DNA from: Ryuthela nishihirai
Lineage: Eukaryota > Arthropoda > Arachnida > Araneae > Heptathelidae
Reading direction: 5' to 3'
Assembly: GCA_038380435.1 (NCBI GenBank)
Contig: JAWZYU010000005.1
Location: 39,950,001 to 40,014,000, forward strand
DNA length: 64,000 nt
Positions 43,878 to 54,698 of this stretch are shown here, piece by piece (position 1 is the stretch's first letter; each line of letters begins with the position of its first letter). The notes beneath the pieces are model-generated. The model saw nothing but the letters and a program-made list of their open reading frames with translations, did not search any database and had not been told where the DNA came from. A program made the translations under genes and the position numbers.

Positions 43878-44480
43878 TCATTGGAACGATGGGCTTTGCA
43901 ATGACTGCACTGGCATAGGAAACCCTGCCGAGGCAAGAAAGCTTGCTGCGGGCGGTGCAGCAAGCTTTTTTGCGTCGGGAGAAGAGATACTATTTATCGT
44001 TTTGATCCATTGCACCATCCTTCCACTTGGGGCAGTCGCGGGAATATGCCAGATGGTTGCCACTACAGTTGGTACAGCTTGCCTTGTCTGCTCTGAAGTC
44101 AGGATCTAGATGATGGTGACTACCACAGCGAGCATAGGTAGGTTTGTCCCCAACAAACTGTGTGGGCATGACTGGTACTGAAAGCAGCGTAGAGGTATAC
44201 ACCAAAGACCCAAAACGTTATGAAGAGCGCGTCTTTATGCAAATCGAAGCAACTCTCAGAGGATTTACTCTTCGGTGACTTTGCAAAGTCCCCACTCAGA
44301 GGAAGTCCCATGAGGAATTCAACGTTTGTGGGGGGTAACTGTGACGGCCACCCCACCAATCGCTGCAAACTTAAGGAGCAGTTTCGAGTGGAACAAGCGG
44401 TCTCAACCAGCAAGTCACCAGATAGCAGGTGCCTTGACGGATTTCGGTGAACCCAAAAGACATTTCAAACATTTACGTAC
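43878..44480 (-). pseudogene. Jockey-type LINE ORF1 (gag) relic
   Basis: Minus-strand pieces: VTVTPHKRLNSS near 44335 (gag block), then frame 44205-43990 with PTYARCGSHHHLD and CTNCSGNHLAYSRDCPKW, matching the last zinc knuckles of Jockey ORF1. Then a shifted frame reads INSISSPDAKKLAAPPAAS, which corresponds to the segment after the knuckles. The DNA upstream (toward 45200) probably holds the decayed N-terminus and leader. No ORF2 follows downstream. Confidence 0.68.
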
Positions 44481-46549
44481 AAAAAATAGGAACATATCCC
44501 CAATTACCTGAGCACTCGTGCAGTGGATGATCAGGAATCTTGGAGACAGGTACACAGACAAAGAAGACGATGGTGTAGATAGCAAAGACATTGATCTCTA
44601 TGTTGCGATCTTGTGCAACCACGGCAATTCCCGGTTCCGCCTGACAGCACTACCTGGTTTAAGAAAAGCCATGACTATCTAGAGCCGGGGGCAAGGAATA
44701 CGCCCTATAGGCGCACCTCAACCCCGGCCTCACATGGCAGCAGTCCTATAGAAGGAAAGCTAACCACCGGAAGAAACCTAACTTTAATCTATTCCCCGGT
44801 TTGCAAATGTGCAAAGATATAAAGATCCAAGCTCGATCGGCACCCGGGGTGGAGACTCTTAGTAAGACCCAGACTTTTTGGACGGCTCGTGCCTACTAGG
44901 CAGGAGGAACCTTTCGACCGAGCCGTCGAACTGACCACCCAAGGTCCCTGAAAGGTGAGGTCTCCGACGCCGTCACCACCCGACCACGAAGATGGGGACC
45001 CTCTTCGCGGCATTGATCGAATCAATTTCTTTATTTGATCTCATGTTTAATTTAGTGTGGTTCAATGCCCGCTGTCCCCACCCTCCACGGAGCCCAGTAA
45101 GGGAACTCCCAGTTGCACGCCAGTTCTGCGCGGGCACTATTCCTTCACAGACAGTGAACCAAGCCCTCGCAAATAAATGAAAGGAAAATGAAAAGAGAAG
45201 TGTGAGGAAATAAATTTTCTTCACAAAAGGAACTAAGTCGGAAAATAACACAATTGTGAAGAACCAAATTGGCCTGACAAAGAAAGGATAACTTTAAAAG
45301 AATAAAAATGTGTGGGAAAATTCGCGAACCTGTACCAGGACTAGGCAACATGCTCACCGTTCTGCGTAGTTGGTCCTAGCAGGTCCACTACTCCAGGGGG
45401 CACCCCAGGAGTTCCCGTTTACTGGAAGCAGAGGCCAAAGCAATGTGTAGCAGCGACCCTGGAATTCGTTGCCCAGCCCTGCGATGAACAGGCTCCCCAA
45501 TGGCAAGAGGCCAAACGGGTTCCCAAAAGTCGTGAACTGGGGGAGAAAAGAAACTTTTCCGGGAAAGTTTTGTTTGTAACGCTCAAAAAGGTTATTAAAG
45601 TTCTTTCCTTTGTACCTTTTGACTGATCCAAATTAAATTAAAACTCCGGATATCATATCGGGTACCAGGCAACATTAACTTGCCAAATAAATTTAAATGA
45701 GGGTTCGTTACGTATATTGGCGTTACTCATTCAGTAAGAATTCAAAAACGATTGTCAAATTGTTAAAGTTCAAATCTAATCAAAAATAATTAACGTTGGT
45801 CAAGAGAAAAATAGCAAAAGTCAAATATATATATAACAAAGTTTGTTTCCAAAAAATTCAAGACTCACTATATATACTGATGAATACAAAAGTCGGAGTC
45901 ACTAAAAAAACTCCATCTCTAAACACAACTAAAAAAAACTGACTACTAACGTCTCCCTCCTTCACCACCTTCACCACCTTTCTACTAACATTTACTACTG
46001 CATACTGACTCTTACTAACTCTGTGAGTGAGTGTGTGTCCAAATGAGGCGGACCAAAAAATGGGATTTTTGGCCTAGAACTAACTCTGTGACCTAACGAC
46101 ACTTAGTATAACATGCGTCGTACAACCGACACGTGTATGTTGCACGCCGGGTAAAATATTTGCATAATCTGACGATCGTACGCTAGCTATGACGCAGGAG
46201 GGGGCGTGTCCTAAACGTGCGCATTAGTGGCTATCAATCAAAAGTCGTATTTGCGCATGCGCAACTCCTTGAGAGGATCGGAAGAGAGAAAAGTGATTAA
46301 GTTCAAATGAAATAATCCCCAGAATGATAAATATAATGTAAATAAAATAAAACTAGCTAAGGAAAAGTAAAAGTGAATGGGTGGACCATCACATGTTGCA
46401 AAAAATGAATAATCAGATACTGAATTTTGATAAATTCCACAGGCGAGTTTTTAAACTCTTGTAGATTTCCATAAATTTCAATTGGAATATTTGTGCCCAC
46501 TGGGCTAGAGTAAGTAATCAAACGTATTATGTATTAAGGAAAAAAATAT
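44481..46549. other. Possible LINE leader, then unassigned DNA
   Basis: 44500-45250 is GC-richer than its surroundings and likely belongs to the gag relic's N-terminal and leader part on the minus strand, but I recognise no motif in it. 45250-46549 has no gene that I can see. A 12-bp palindrome TGCGCATGCGCA lies at 46252-46263. Confidence 0.3.
46252..46263. promoter_or_regulatory. NRF-1-like palindrome
   Basis: TGCGCATGCGCA equals the consensus binding site of the NRF-1/EWG family. It sits in a CpG-containing stretch with GGGGGCGTGTCC upstream. No gene start is recognised nearby, so function is unproven. Confidence 0.3.
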
Positions 46550-46885
46550 TATTATTATAAAAATGATTCATCTGATAAAGGATGTCCGAGTGTAAGAGGC
46601 TCAGAAATAAAAACGTGATGGCTAAATTATAAACGTCGTTCGTGGTTAATAGAGATACAATCAATTAAAATGCGTTTGATAGTTAGAATGGTGTCACAAA
46701 ACTCACACTTAGGTTCTCGTTCGCCCAAAGGAGAAAGGAATGTGTAATAAAACGAATGGCCTAGGCGGAGCTGAGCAAGTACAATTTCCTCCTTGCGATT
46801 CCTGAGAAAAGAACACTGCCATGGTTTCACAATGGGCTTGATTTCGAAAAGCTTGTTACCGACCTGTTCGGATCAAGATCATTTA
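46550..46885 (-). pseudogene. LINE ORF2 C-terminal fragment (I/Jockey type), better preserved
   Basis: The frame 46830-46627 reads MKPWQCSFLRNRKEEIVLAQ, LRLGHSFYYTFLSPL, then EPKCEFCDTILTIKRILIDC. This is the post-RNase H segment with its cysteine motif (CxxC then a later Cys), diagnostic of I/Jockey-type LINEs. It shares its DNA with 2985-3300. The protein stops within the usual end of the family. Confidence 0.72.
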
Positions 46886-46889
46886 TGTC

Positions 46890-47010
46890 ATATCTAGAAT
46901 TTGTTTTAAACTCAGTACTTAAATTGATCTTTGTATTAATGGGTGACTATAACCTTGATATTATAAACCAAGATAAAAAATATCTTAAATTTAATAGACC
47001 TAGTTAATTC
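46890..47010 (+). pseudogene. LINE endonuclease scrap
   Basis: Plus-strand translation gives LEFVLNSVLKLIFVLMGDY and NLDIINQDKKYLKF. The LMGDYNLDI block is typical of APE-type LINE endonucleases. It lies back to back with the minus-strand LINE fragment, so they are separate insertions or a rearrangement. Confidence 0.45.
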
Positions 47011-47039
47011 ATATGATTAACTATTCATATGATTACTTA

Positions 47040-47106
47040 TTCTTTGACATAAAAAACATGCAACATGGCCAGAAAGGCCATGTTGCATGTCTTTTATGTC
47101 AAAGAA
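47040..47106. repeat. 31-bp near-perfect hairpin
   Basis: 47040-47070 and 47076-47106 are inverted copies with one mismatch in 31 and a 5-base loop (AGAAA). Confidence 0.92.
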
Positions 47107-49007
47107 AATTGCCACCAGGTGCTCTCGACGTAAAAAAGAATTCCTGATCGTTGATGGTGATCAGGTGATAAAGTGTTGACCGTTGCCTGCAAAGGCCACA
47201 CTGGATGTTGGAAAGAGGATTTTTTTTACTTTGATAGTATTTATAAATGCGGCTACCGAAAAGTTATCGCTGCCACAGTTGTATCTCTGTCACTCTTTTT
47301 TGCGATAACCCTCCGTTATGTGCAATCGATCTGCCATCTGATTGATAAGAGATTCCTGCTCATTAGATCTGGATACATAAGAAATTGAGCCGACGACCAT
47401 CGATGGCAGATCGGCCCACGATGCTGCAAAATAAACTCGCAGCATTCTGAATTCCACAGTGAAGAGGAAATATGGTTGAGTGATGCCATCCGATGCTCCA
47501 CTCTACAGGATAGTTCCACAGTGAAGAGTGGACTTCGAATTTCCGGACAGTTGTGAGTGTTGGAAGTATATATGCTGTTTAATTTCGCATTTCTCTGCTC
47601 TTGTTTTTCTGCCATTAACAGTTACCTTTCTGGAGCACAAAGTAAACGAATCGCCACCGATGGCTTGACCATGAACTTATCTTCCACCAATTAATTTCTT
47701 TCTGATGTGCACACTGCTCAGAAAATTTCCTCCCAATCACAGTTTCGCTTTCATTTTGCTGATCTTCATTCCACCAAGCTGAACGGATTTTGCCACTTCT
47801 TCCGTCTGAGGTCCTTTTCTGTCGAAAAATGCTCAAATGTGCTCTCACCGGAAAGAAAGCTATTTCGAATCGAATTGTCTTCAAAGTAGAGCAGACGAAG
47901 AGTCGTTGGCGGTTGACCTCGCTAGGAGCTACTTCGTTGTGACCTTTCACCGCTATGAGCGATGTGGATCAGCAAACGATGGAATGTCGCTCATAAGTCG
48001 GCCGCAATGGTCGTCTGCAAACGGGAATTCCAGTGCAGAGGCTCTCACTTCCGGAATTCTCCTAAGGAGACATCGACTTAAAATGGTTTCTTGCCCTCTT
48101 ATCAATTACGAAGGTTAAGGACTTTTTATCATGAAAACTTCCAGGCCATATTTTCAGCAATTTCTTTGAAATCACAACTGAGGAGATTTTAATTTTCTCT
48201 TTAATGCGTTTTCCTCCCTATCGCTTGTGTATTTTTCATTGCGCAGTTTTTTTTTTAAATTAAGTATTCTGAATGAGATCAATTGCCAGCCGCATAAGAA
48301 GTGTTCAAGGAAATAAACTTTGCTCGCGTTTTCACTTCTGATAAATTGGCATTTCAAAACTAAACCGATTGATCAACATGTCACGGTCAATTTCATAAAA
48401 TGGTAAACAAACTCTTCTGAAAGCGAAATTCCCATTCACCAATGGAATTACACGTCATCTGCTTTTCCCTTAATTAGAGCGATAATATTTTTGCAACGAA
48501 AGTGGTGTCCGTCAGATGAAATTTGAAATAAGAAATTATAAAACAATAACCAATTCCATTGCAGGGTCAATTTAAGGCGTCTTAACAATTGTTATGTAAA
48601 GTGAATAAGGCAGAAAAAAAAAACGATTATTTGCACATCGTTTGAAACTGAATAGTGCAATTGCAGAATAATGAATGAATAATATAAAATATTGGAAGAA
48701 GAACTTTCTCTTTCTCTCTTCATGCAACTTCTCTCTTCTGACTCTCTTCATGCAACTTCTCTCTTCTGACTCTCTTCATGCAACGATAACTGAATTGAAG
48801 TAATATTAGTGGTGATTCATCGATATGAACGAAACGTGGGAAAAGACTCAAAAATTGAAAAATATCAAAAGAAATGGGGGGGAAAAAACGAAATCAGTAA
48901 GATAAATGGATTGTCCGAAACTTGAACCTTATTCTACGTAGGTCTTCGGTTTCAATGTGAAAGATAAAACAAAATTCTATTTATTCAGATAATTTTACTC
49001 GTTGAAC
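47107..49007. other. Unassigned DNA with a short tandem repeat
   Basis: No gene recognised over about 1.9 kb. TCCACAGTGAAGAG occurs twice (47453 and 47514). A 28-bp unit starting TCTCTTCATGCAACTTCTCT is repeated about 2.5 times at 48712-48783. Confidence 0.35.
48712..48783. repeat. 28-bp tandem repeat, 2.5 units
   Basis: TCTCTTCATGCAACTTCTCT plus CTTCTGAC is repeated in identical units; the third unit is partial. Confidence 0.88.
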
Positions 49008-49160
49008 TGTGGCTACTTTTCTTTTTCTTTCTACCCTGCTGAGCAGTGGTAAACCACATAGGGATTGACTATATATATCAACCTGAACTGAATAATGGCT
49101 CTGAGCTTGATTATGGATCCTGAATTATCTGCACTGGTAGGCTTCAAACTGAAAAAAAAA
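49008..49160 (+). mobile_element. RTE-like 5' leader fragment
   Basis: GGCTACTTTTCTTTTTCTTT, CTACCCTGCTGAGCAGTGGT and ATGGCTCTGAGCTTGATTAT align with the leader of the RTE family, including the MALSLIMDP upstream frame. Similarity ends in an A-run near 49155. Confidence 0.78.
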
Positions 49161-50111
49161 AACGTCAGAAAATCGAAGTTGAAAAGCAATGTTTTAGTTT
49201 TTCAGTCTATAACGGTTTCGTATCTCCAAACAGTGGCCATATTTCTCTTCGTGCTATATTTTGGTTGGATTGCTGCTCCGATTCACAACTTGTTTTCCTC
49301 TCATAAGAGAGGATTTCTTTTCGCCATTCCTATTTCTCCCCATCTGCCAATTGTTCCCTCTGATGAGCCTCGATTTCTTCTTCTTGTCTGCGAGGACATC
49401 CCAGCGCAACGCATTAAACGTCGCCTTCGCTTAGCGGCTGTTCTTCAAGAGAAATAAAGGTCACGCATTCCCACAGCACCCTGCTGCAGCGCCACAACGA
49501 AGTGGGCCTCGTTGTCGCTTCTAACGAAGTTAGAAATCCCATCGGCGATCCCGTCTGAGGAAAAAAACCAATCAGTGGACACTCGCCATTCGTTCTTCGC
49601 ATCTACAGCGAAAAGAAATCCGAAGCTTTTGAGTAGGGAACGAAGACGTCACTGATTACGACACATTCCCATTGGCCGAAATTGGATCAGTCACCGAGGG
49701 AACAGGTCACGTGCTCAGTAGTTATACTTTCGTGGGAGTTTATGGGGGGAAGGGGACGTAGAGAAATACCGATTACCAGAAGTGGTAATGTATTGTAAAG
49801 CTAATGAGTCCTTCAGTTATCGAATTCGATGGGCGGTAACAACATAATCGGTGATATGTTTCGATCAGAAGCTACAAATAATGGAATACAAAGCAAACAG
49901 TCACATTTCCAACACTTTAACAGTCCATTTGCTTTATGAAAATCAGAAAAAGAATAGGTATGCGGTGATGGATTATAATGAAACTTTGGCAGTGAAACTC
50001 TTACTATCGGTAGGTCTGATATAATAGCTTGAGCATAAAACTGTATAAATAGATAAACAGGAGCATGCGGTTAAGGATAGGAAGCTTGTTCTAACGATTT
50101 ATTAACAGTAC
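49161..50111. other. No recognised feature
   Basis: The open frame that starts in the RTE leader runs on to 49457 without known motifs. The rest is unassigned. Confidence 0.35.
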
Positions 50112-51075
50112 TGTTTGTGGTGCAGATCGTTAGTACCTTTCAAAAGAGATACTTTTTTGTGGAAGTGAATGGAAGGGGTGGGCTGCCAGATTAGTGTGGC
50201 CTACTAATCTGGACAAATATGGCTACTTTTTTTTTCTACCCTGCTGAAGAGTGGTTAACCACACAGGGATTGGCCATATATATCAACGTGAACTGAATAA
50301 TGGCTCTGAGCTTGATTATGAATCCTGAATTTTGTGCACTGGTATGCTTGAAACTGGAAAAAAAAGTTGAGGGAGAATCTTCTGCTGTGCTTTTAATTTG
50401 TTTGTGGGTTGACAGTCCTAAGTGAATAGATTCACAGGATATGCTTTATCAGCTAATAGATAATTCTGAGAAGAGGTCATCGCAGGCACCTGAACTCTTG
50501 CTTCTACGGGCATCATCAAATCCTACATTGGAAGAAGTCTTTCAGTATAGTACCTTTAGCCTTTAGTAGTGCGGGGAACAGGTCTTTGCCCGTTACTCCA
50601 ATTAGAGGAGCTATTTGATATTGTCGACATTCCTCTCTCAATAAACATAGTTTCTCAAACATCACATAATCATTTTCTCTTCACAGGTAGTTGGAATATG
50701 AGGACTCTGCACAGAGATTACTCTCTTGATATACTCACACAGAAATTCCACCATTACAATTTAAATATTGCCGGCTTGCAAGAGACCAGATGGACAGATA
50801 AAGGTAAGATTCTTAGAGATAATTTTAAATTTCTCTTTTCAGGGAGGGAAGATAAAAAGCATCTCCAAAGCGTAGATTTGCTTCTCAGCAGATACGCTAG
50901 TGATGTTAGTCTAGGATATGAGTGCATTAATGAAAGGTTTCTTATAGCTAAATTGCAGACAAGCATTAAAGAGCCCACTGAGGATATCAATGTGGATAAG
51001 AAGGATAGGTTTACGGACAACTTCAGGATATTTTGAATTCTGTCAAGAAAGGAGATATTACACTAGTAGGGGGAA
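50112..51075 (+). mobile_element. RTE-like LINE, 5' part (copy C, first piece)
   Basis: Leader text (GTACCTTTCAAAAGAGATAC, GGGCTGCCAGATTAGTGTGG, ATGGCTCTGAGCTTGATTAT) leads into the endonuclease start. The copy breaks off at about 51075, after the equivalent of the LVLGDFN block. The continuation, minus roughly 150 bp, begins at 52333. This suggests that both pieces were once one insertion, now separated by polymerase-gene DNA. Confidence 0.82.
50569..51036 (+). pseudogene. RTE-like endonuclease, N-terminal half (copy C)
   Basis: GTGLCPLLQLEELFDIV, FTGSWNMRTLHRDYSLD, LNIAGLQETRWTDKG (catalytic Glu) and VDLLLSRYASDVSLGYECIN match the minus-strand copy A. Bases encoding the CCYAPTED segment are shortened (KEPTEDINVDKKDR) and the frame ends early. 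Confidence 0.8.
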
Positions 51076-51363
51076 AATGAGAGTTCTAAATCAGTGGCGG
51101 ATCAATGTTAATCCTATGGGATCCGCTACCCATGTGTTTCAAGGCGGTGGCGGATGATTATCAATCACATTAGTCATGCAATGTCAAAAAGAATACCTCC
51201 CTCCAGTAATGTATTAATCTGAAATTATATTATTCAGTTAAATTGCAGATAATAATGGACATAAAACAGATGATATTGGATAACAACTCAATCATAATTT
51301 CCACTAACACCCATAGCGGTTTTCCGACATCATCGACCACGCCACAACAATCCGCCTTATTAA
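51076..51363. other. Unassigned junction DNA
   Basis: Sequence between the RTE break and the start of DNA shared with the inverted polymerase copy. Contains GTGGCGGAT twice (51092 and 51148). No gene seen. Confidence 0.35.
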
Positions 51364-51628
51364 TTTTTCATAACTCATATTTAATTAATTAGTGCGATCC
51401 CCCTTTATTAAAAAACCCCACCATTTTGACCGCAAACTCCAGAATAAGTTCGACCATTTTGGTTTATAACCTCAACCGAAATTTCTAAGTCCAGACTCCG
51501 CCATTTCAAATTCTGACTCACCTATTAGAAGTTCTACCTTTTAAAATATTTTTACCCAATAGCATTTTCCTTTTCATTTACTACGGGACAGTTTTATTCC
51601 AGTTCCTGCGGGATAGTCCTTCCTCTAG

Positions 51629-51664
51629 TATAAATACGACATCCATCAGTCAGATTCCTCATTC
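51629..51664 (+). promoter_or_regulatory. Core promoter of polymerase-like gene (TATA plus initiator)
   Basis: TATAAATA at 51629-51636 and an initiator-like TCATTC at 51659-51664 place a start at about 51661, 32 bp from the TATA box. This is the usual arthropod spacing. The block is kept in the inverted copy (57457-57492), about 140 bp upstream of the first coding ATG. Confidence 0.55.
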
Positions 51665-51801
51665 TGTTGTCAGACGTTGACAGTGACGGTTCTCTGCTGT
51701 TGCGTCTCCATGATTTTTTCCAACTGTAAGAAGCCAATAGCAATAGTTCTCAACGTCCTAGTATAGTATAAATCAGCTATTTTAAAACTCACTGCTACAC
51801 A

Positions 51802-52332
51802 ATGTACCAATGTGATATATGTGAGAAGGCTTTCACACTCAAGACAAATCTCATTCGTCATATGAGAAATCATGATGTAAATAGCCTGTTTAAGTGCTCT
51901 GAATGCGAATCAGCATTCTCAAGGAGAGATGACGTCCGACGTCATGAGTTATCTCACACCTCCAGGAAAACCTACAAATGCGAAGAATGTGCAATGGAGT
52001 TTGGGTGAAAAGACAGTCTTTTACGACATCAAAGAAAGCCACATAATAATAAACGAAAACGTTCTGAAGATGAAACGATTCCCCAAAAGAAACAAAAATC
52101 AGACCCTGAAGACCCCTGCCAGTTTACAGAAGAAATGAAAAGGACCCTGTCAACACATAGGATGATGGCAACCGAAGAAACATCTGTTGACCTCACGTTT
52201 TTAATCGAATCCTCGCGGGAGTCACTTCTAACTCATCTGAAAGAAGAAGTGACCTCGAAAGGTAGCATTAAATGGTACCTTACTCTACAAGTGCGCTTCA
52301 GGTGAAAAGTTTCCCCTTTTACTTTCGAAAGT
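51802..52332 (+). pseudogene. Type-B DNA polymerase gene, copy 1: N-terminal C2H2 fingers
   Basis: ATG 51802 opens MYQCDICEKAFTLKTNLIRH, then CSECESAFSRRDDVRRHELSH and CEECAMEFG, three C2H2-type fingers. A stop or frameshift at 52006-52008 follows; the next frames carry PKRNKNQTLKTPAS-type text in the wrong frame and EETSVDLTFLIESS in the right one. The gene is cut at about 52332 by an RTE element and resumes at 54699 with roughly 340 bp missing. Compared with copies at 57320 and 62127 it retains the start codon and promoter. Confidence 0.82.
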
Positions 52333-52340
52333 ACACATGG

Positions 52341-53506
52341 GTTTCACCAGATGGGCTGCATAAGAATATGATTTATTATATATTAATTAACAGCAAATGG
52401 ACTAGTTCTGTTAGGAATACCAGGTCTTATAGGGGAGCTGAAATTGGATCTGATCATACCTTGTTAAAAGTGTCTTGCAACTTAAACTTAAAAAGTGTTG
52501 TGCTAGGGTTAAAATATATACTTTTATTACGGAAGTTCTGAAAGATCCAGTTATAGCCAAAGCTTACCATGATAGGTTACTTAGTCATTATGACAGTCAT
52601 AGTATGCTTACTACTGAAGTTGAGGAAGAATGGGATTATTTTAAACAGGCTTTTTTGGACACTAAACAATACTCTTTCAGGAAAAAAGGAGCAGAAGAGA
52701 CAGAATTATCTGAGTGATAAGGCACTTGAGCTTATTTCGGAAAGAAAGAACTGCAGGAATGTCCTTATTCAATACCCTACTACTCCTAATAGAAAGCATT
52801 ACAGAGAACCTAATAAACGTGGAAAAGATTAGTTAGCTGCTGATAAGAATCTTTGGCTTGATGGTTTGGCTGACAAAGCCGAGGAAACAGTTAGACAGCA
52901 CAACAGCAGAGAGCTGTACCAGATAGTTAATGTTTTGTGTGGTAGAAAACGGACAGGTATACAGGGATTGAAAGATAAACAAGGTAAGGTTATAGAAGGT
53001 GAGGATTCTGTCATGGCTAGGTGGGCTGAGCATTTCAGTGATATTCTAAACAATGCGGTTAGTTCTATTCCCATTGTTTGCAATGATGATAGATGCATTG
53101 GTGGCTTTAATGTTGGCCCTATAACACAATCTGAAGCTATTTTGGCTGTTTCTAAACTTAAACTACATAAATCACCAAGGGTAGATAAAAAATTACTACG
53201 GAAATGCTTAGAGCTGGGAATGTTTCGGTTACCACTTGGATGACTGAAATTCTGAATATCTTTTATGATAAAGGCATGGTTCCTACGGATTTTACAGGAG
53301 CTATTGTTATCCCTATTTTCAGAAAAGGTGATCGCAGTTCTTGTGATAACTATAGGGGTATCAGCCTACTCTCTGTTCCAGGTAAAGTTCTTTACATGAT
53401 TGTGCTTAATAGAATTAAGAATCTGGTTGACAGTCAATTGCGTGATGAGCATTGTGGATTCAGAAGTGGTAGGGGATGTGTGGATCAGATATTTTCATTT
53501 AGGTAG
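52341..53506 (+). pseudogene. RTE-like endonuclease end and RT fingers (copy C)
   Basis: YILINSKWTSSVRNTRS, GAEIGSDH (endonuclease), then linker KAYHDRLLSHYDSHSMLTTE, and after a stop near 52832 the frame ADKAEETVRQHNSRELYQIV, KDKQGKVIEGEDSVMARWAE. A further shift near 53200 leads to AIVIPIFRKGDRSSCDNYRG and DSQLRDEHCGFRSGRG. Three frames are required. Confidence 0.82.
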
Positions 53507-53539
53507 ATTCTTGAGAAATATTTTGAGTTTCAGAAACCT

Positions 53540-54628
53540 TTGGTTGCTAGCTTTGTTGATTTCAGAAAGGCTTTCTACTCTGTTGATCGTCATAATTTGT
53601 GGTTGTTTGTGAGATCATATGGTATACCAGACAAGTTAGTTAACATAATGAAAGCTCTCTATAATAACACTGAGTTGTGTGTGAGAGTTGGTAAGGCTTG
53701 TAGCAATTGCTTTAGCATTACTTCTGGTGTTCGACAAGGGTGCATTTTGTCTCCTTTTCTCTTTAGCTTGGTTATTGATTATGTTATGCGAAATTCACTT
53801 CAAGGGAAAGATTTTGGCCTTAAATGGACTGGAGATACAACAATGTTTAATTTAAATTATGCTGATGATTTAGCCCTTTTGGCAAATAATGTTGATGAGA
53901 TGAACTCTTTCATTCGAGCTGTTGATGAAACTGGTAGTAGAGTAGGTTTGGTTATAAACAGAGAGAAAACTTAAGTGATGAAAATTGGTCAGGCAGGCTG
54001 TGATTCAGTTAATCTGAATGGTTGCAGTCTTGAGCAGGTGTCACAGTTTAATTATATTGGGAGCTATGTAACAGATACTGGTGATGTGCGGCATGAGATT
54101 AATAGACGGATAGGGATTGCTGCCGGGACTTTTAAGAATCTATGGAGAGTGTGGAGAAATAGGCGTATACACCTGAAAACTAAAATTAGACTGTATAATA
54201 GTTTGGTTCTTTCTAGGGTTAGTTATGGCAGTGAAACTAGGAGAATTTGTAAACATGATAACAGGAAACTAGATGCATTTGATTCTAGATTATTACGCAA
54301 TATCTTGGGCATTAGGTGGTTCAATTTTGTAACTAATTATGAGGTTAGGCAAAGGAGTCGGCAACCTCCTTTAAGCAGCATATTGTGCAGAGAGAGACTC
54401 CGTTGGTTTGGCCATGTTGCCCGTATGAATAATTATAGATTGGCGAATAGGGTTATGAACAGTGTGCCTAAAGGCCTCAGAAAGAAGGGGAGACCTAGGA
54501 TGCGGTGGGCAGACAATGTCAAACAGGACCTTGTTAGAATTGGTGTGCACTGGCTAGATGCAGTAGATGTTGCTCAGGATAGACTTGCTTGGAGAACTAA
54601 ATTGCACGGTCTGGTTGGACCTCCGTAG
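53540..54628 (+). pseudogene. RTE-like reverse transcriptase palm and C-terminus, one stop
   Basis: This is the best-preserved RT segment in the window. VASFVDFRKAFYSVDRHNL (block 3 with first Asp), SGVRQGCILSPFLFSLV and LNYADDLALLA are followed by a TAA at 53972-53974. The same frame then continues to 54628 through RRIGIAAGTFKNLWRVW, RERLRWFGHVARM, GRPRMRWADNVKQDL and KLHGLVGPP. Apart from the single nonsense change the palm-to-tail region is intact, so the insertion is fairly recent. Confidence 0.88.
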
Positions 54629-54640
54629 CCCATGGCTGCT

Positions 54641-54697
<57 letters not shown>
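54641..54697 (+). repeat. TGA microsatellite tail of the RTE insertion
   Basis: 19 TGA units directly after the coding end, abutting polymerase-gene DNA. Other copies have only three to five units. Confidence 0.92.

Positions 54698-54698
<1 letters not shown>

Larger units (their letters stand above)
52333..54698 (+). mobile_element. RTE-like LINE, 3' part with long TGA tail (copy C, second piece)
   Basis: Starts at the segment encoding YTWVSPDGLHKN (end of endonuclease) and runs through the reverse transcriptase to CCCATGGCTGCT and the TGA repeat. It lies inside the polymerase gene: the left flank ends TTTTACTTTCGAA and the right flank starts CCTGCGATAGGAAACACTG, both readable in the other polymerase copies. 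Several lesions remain, including a stop in NREKT at 53972. Confidence 0.88.

Noticed and set aside
47615..47950. 111-residue reverse ORF
   Set aside because: No recognisable motif and overlapping open frames on both strands; treated as chance.
49095..49457. 120-residue ORF
   Set aside because: Its first 18 codons are RTE leader; the rest is unrelated DNA with no recognised motif.
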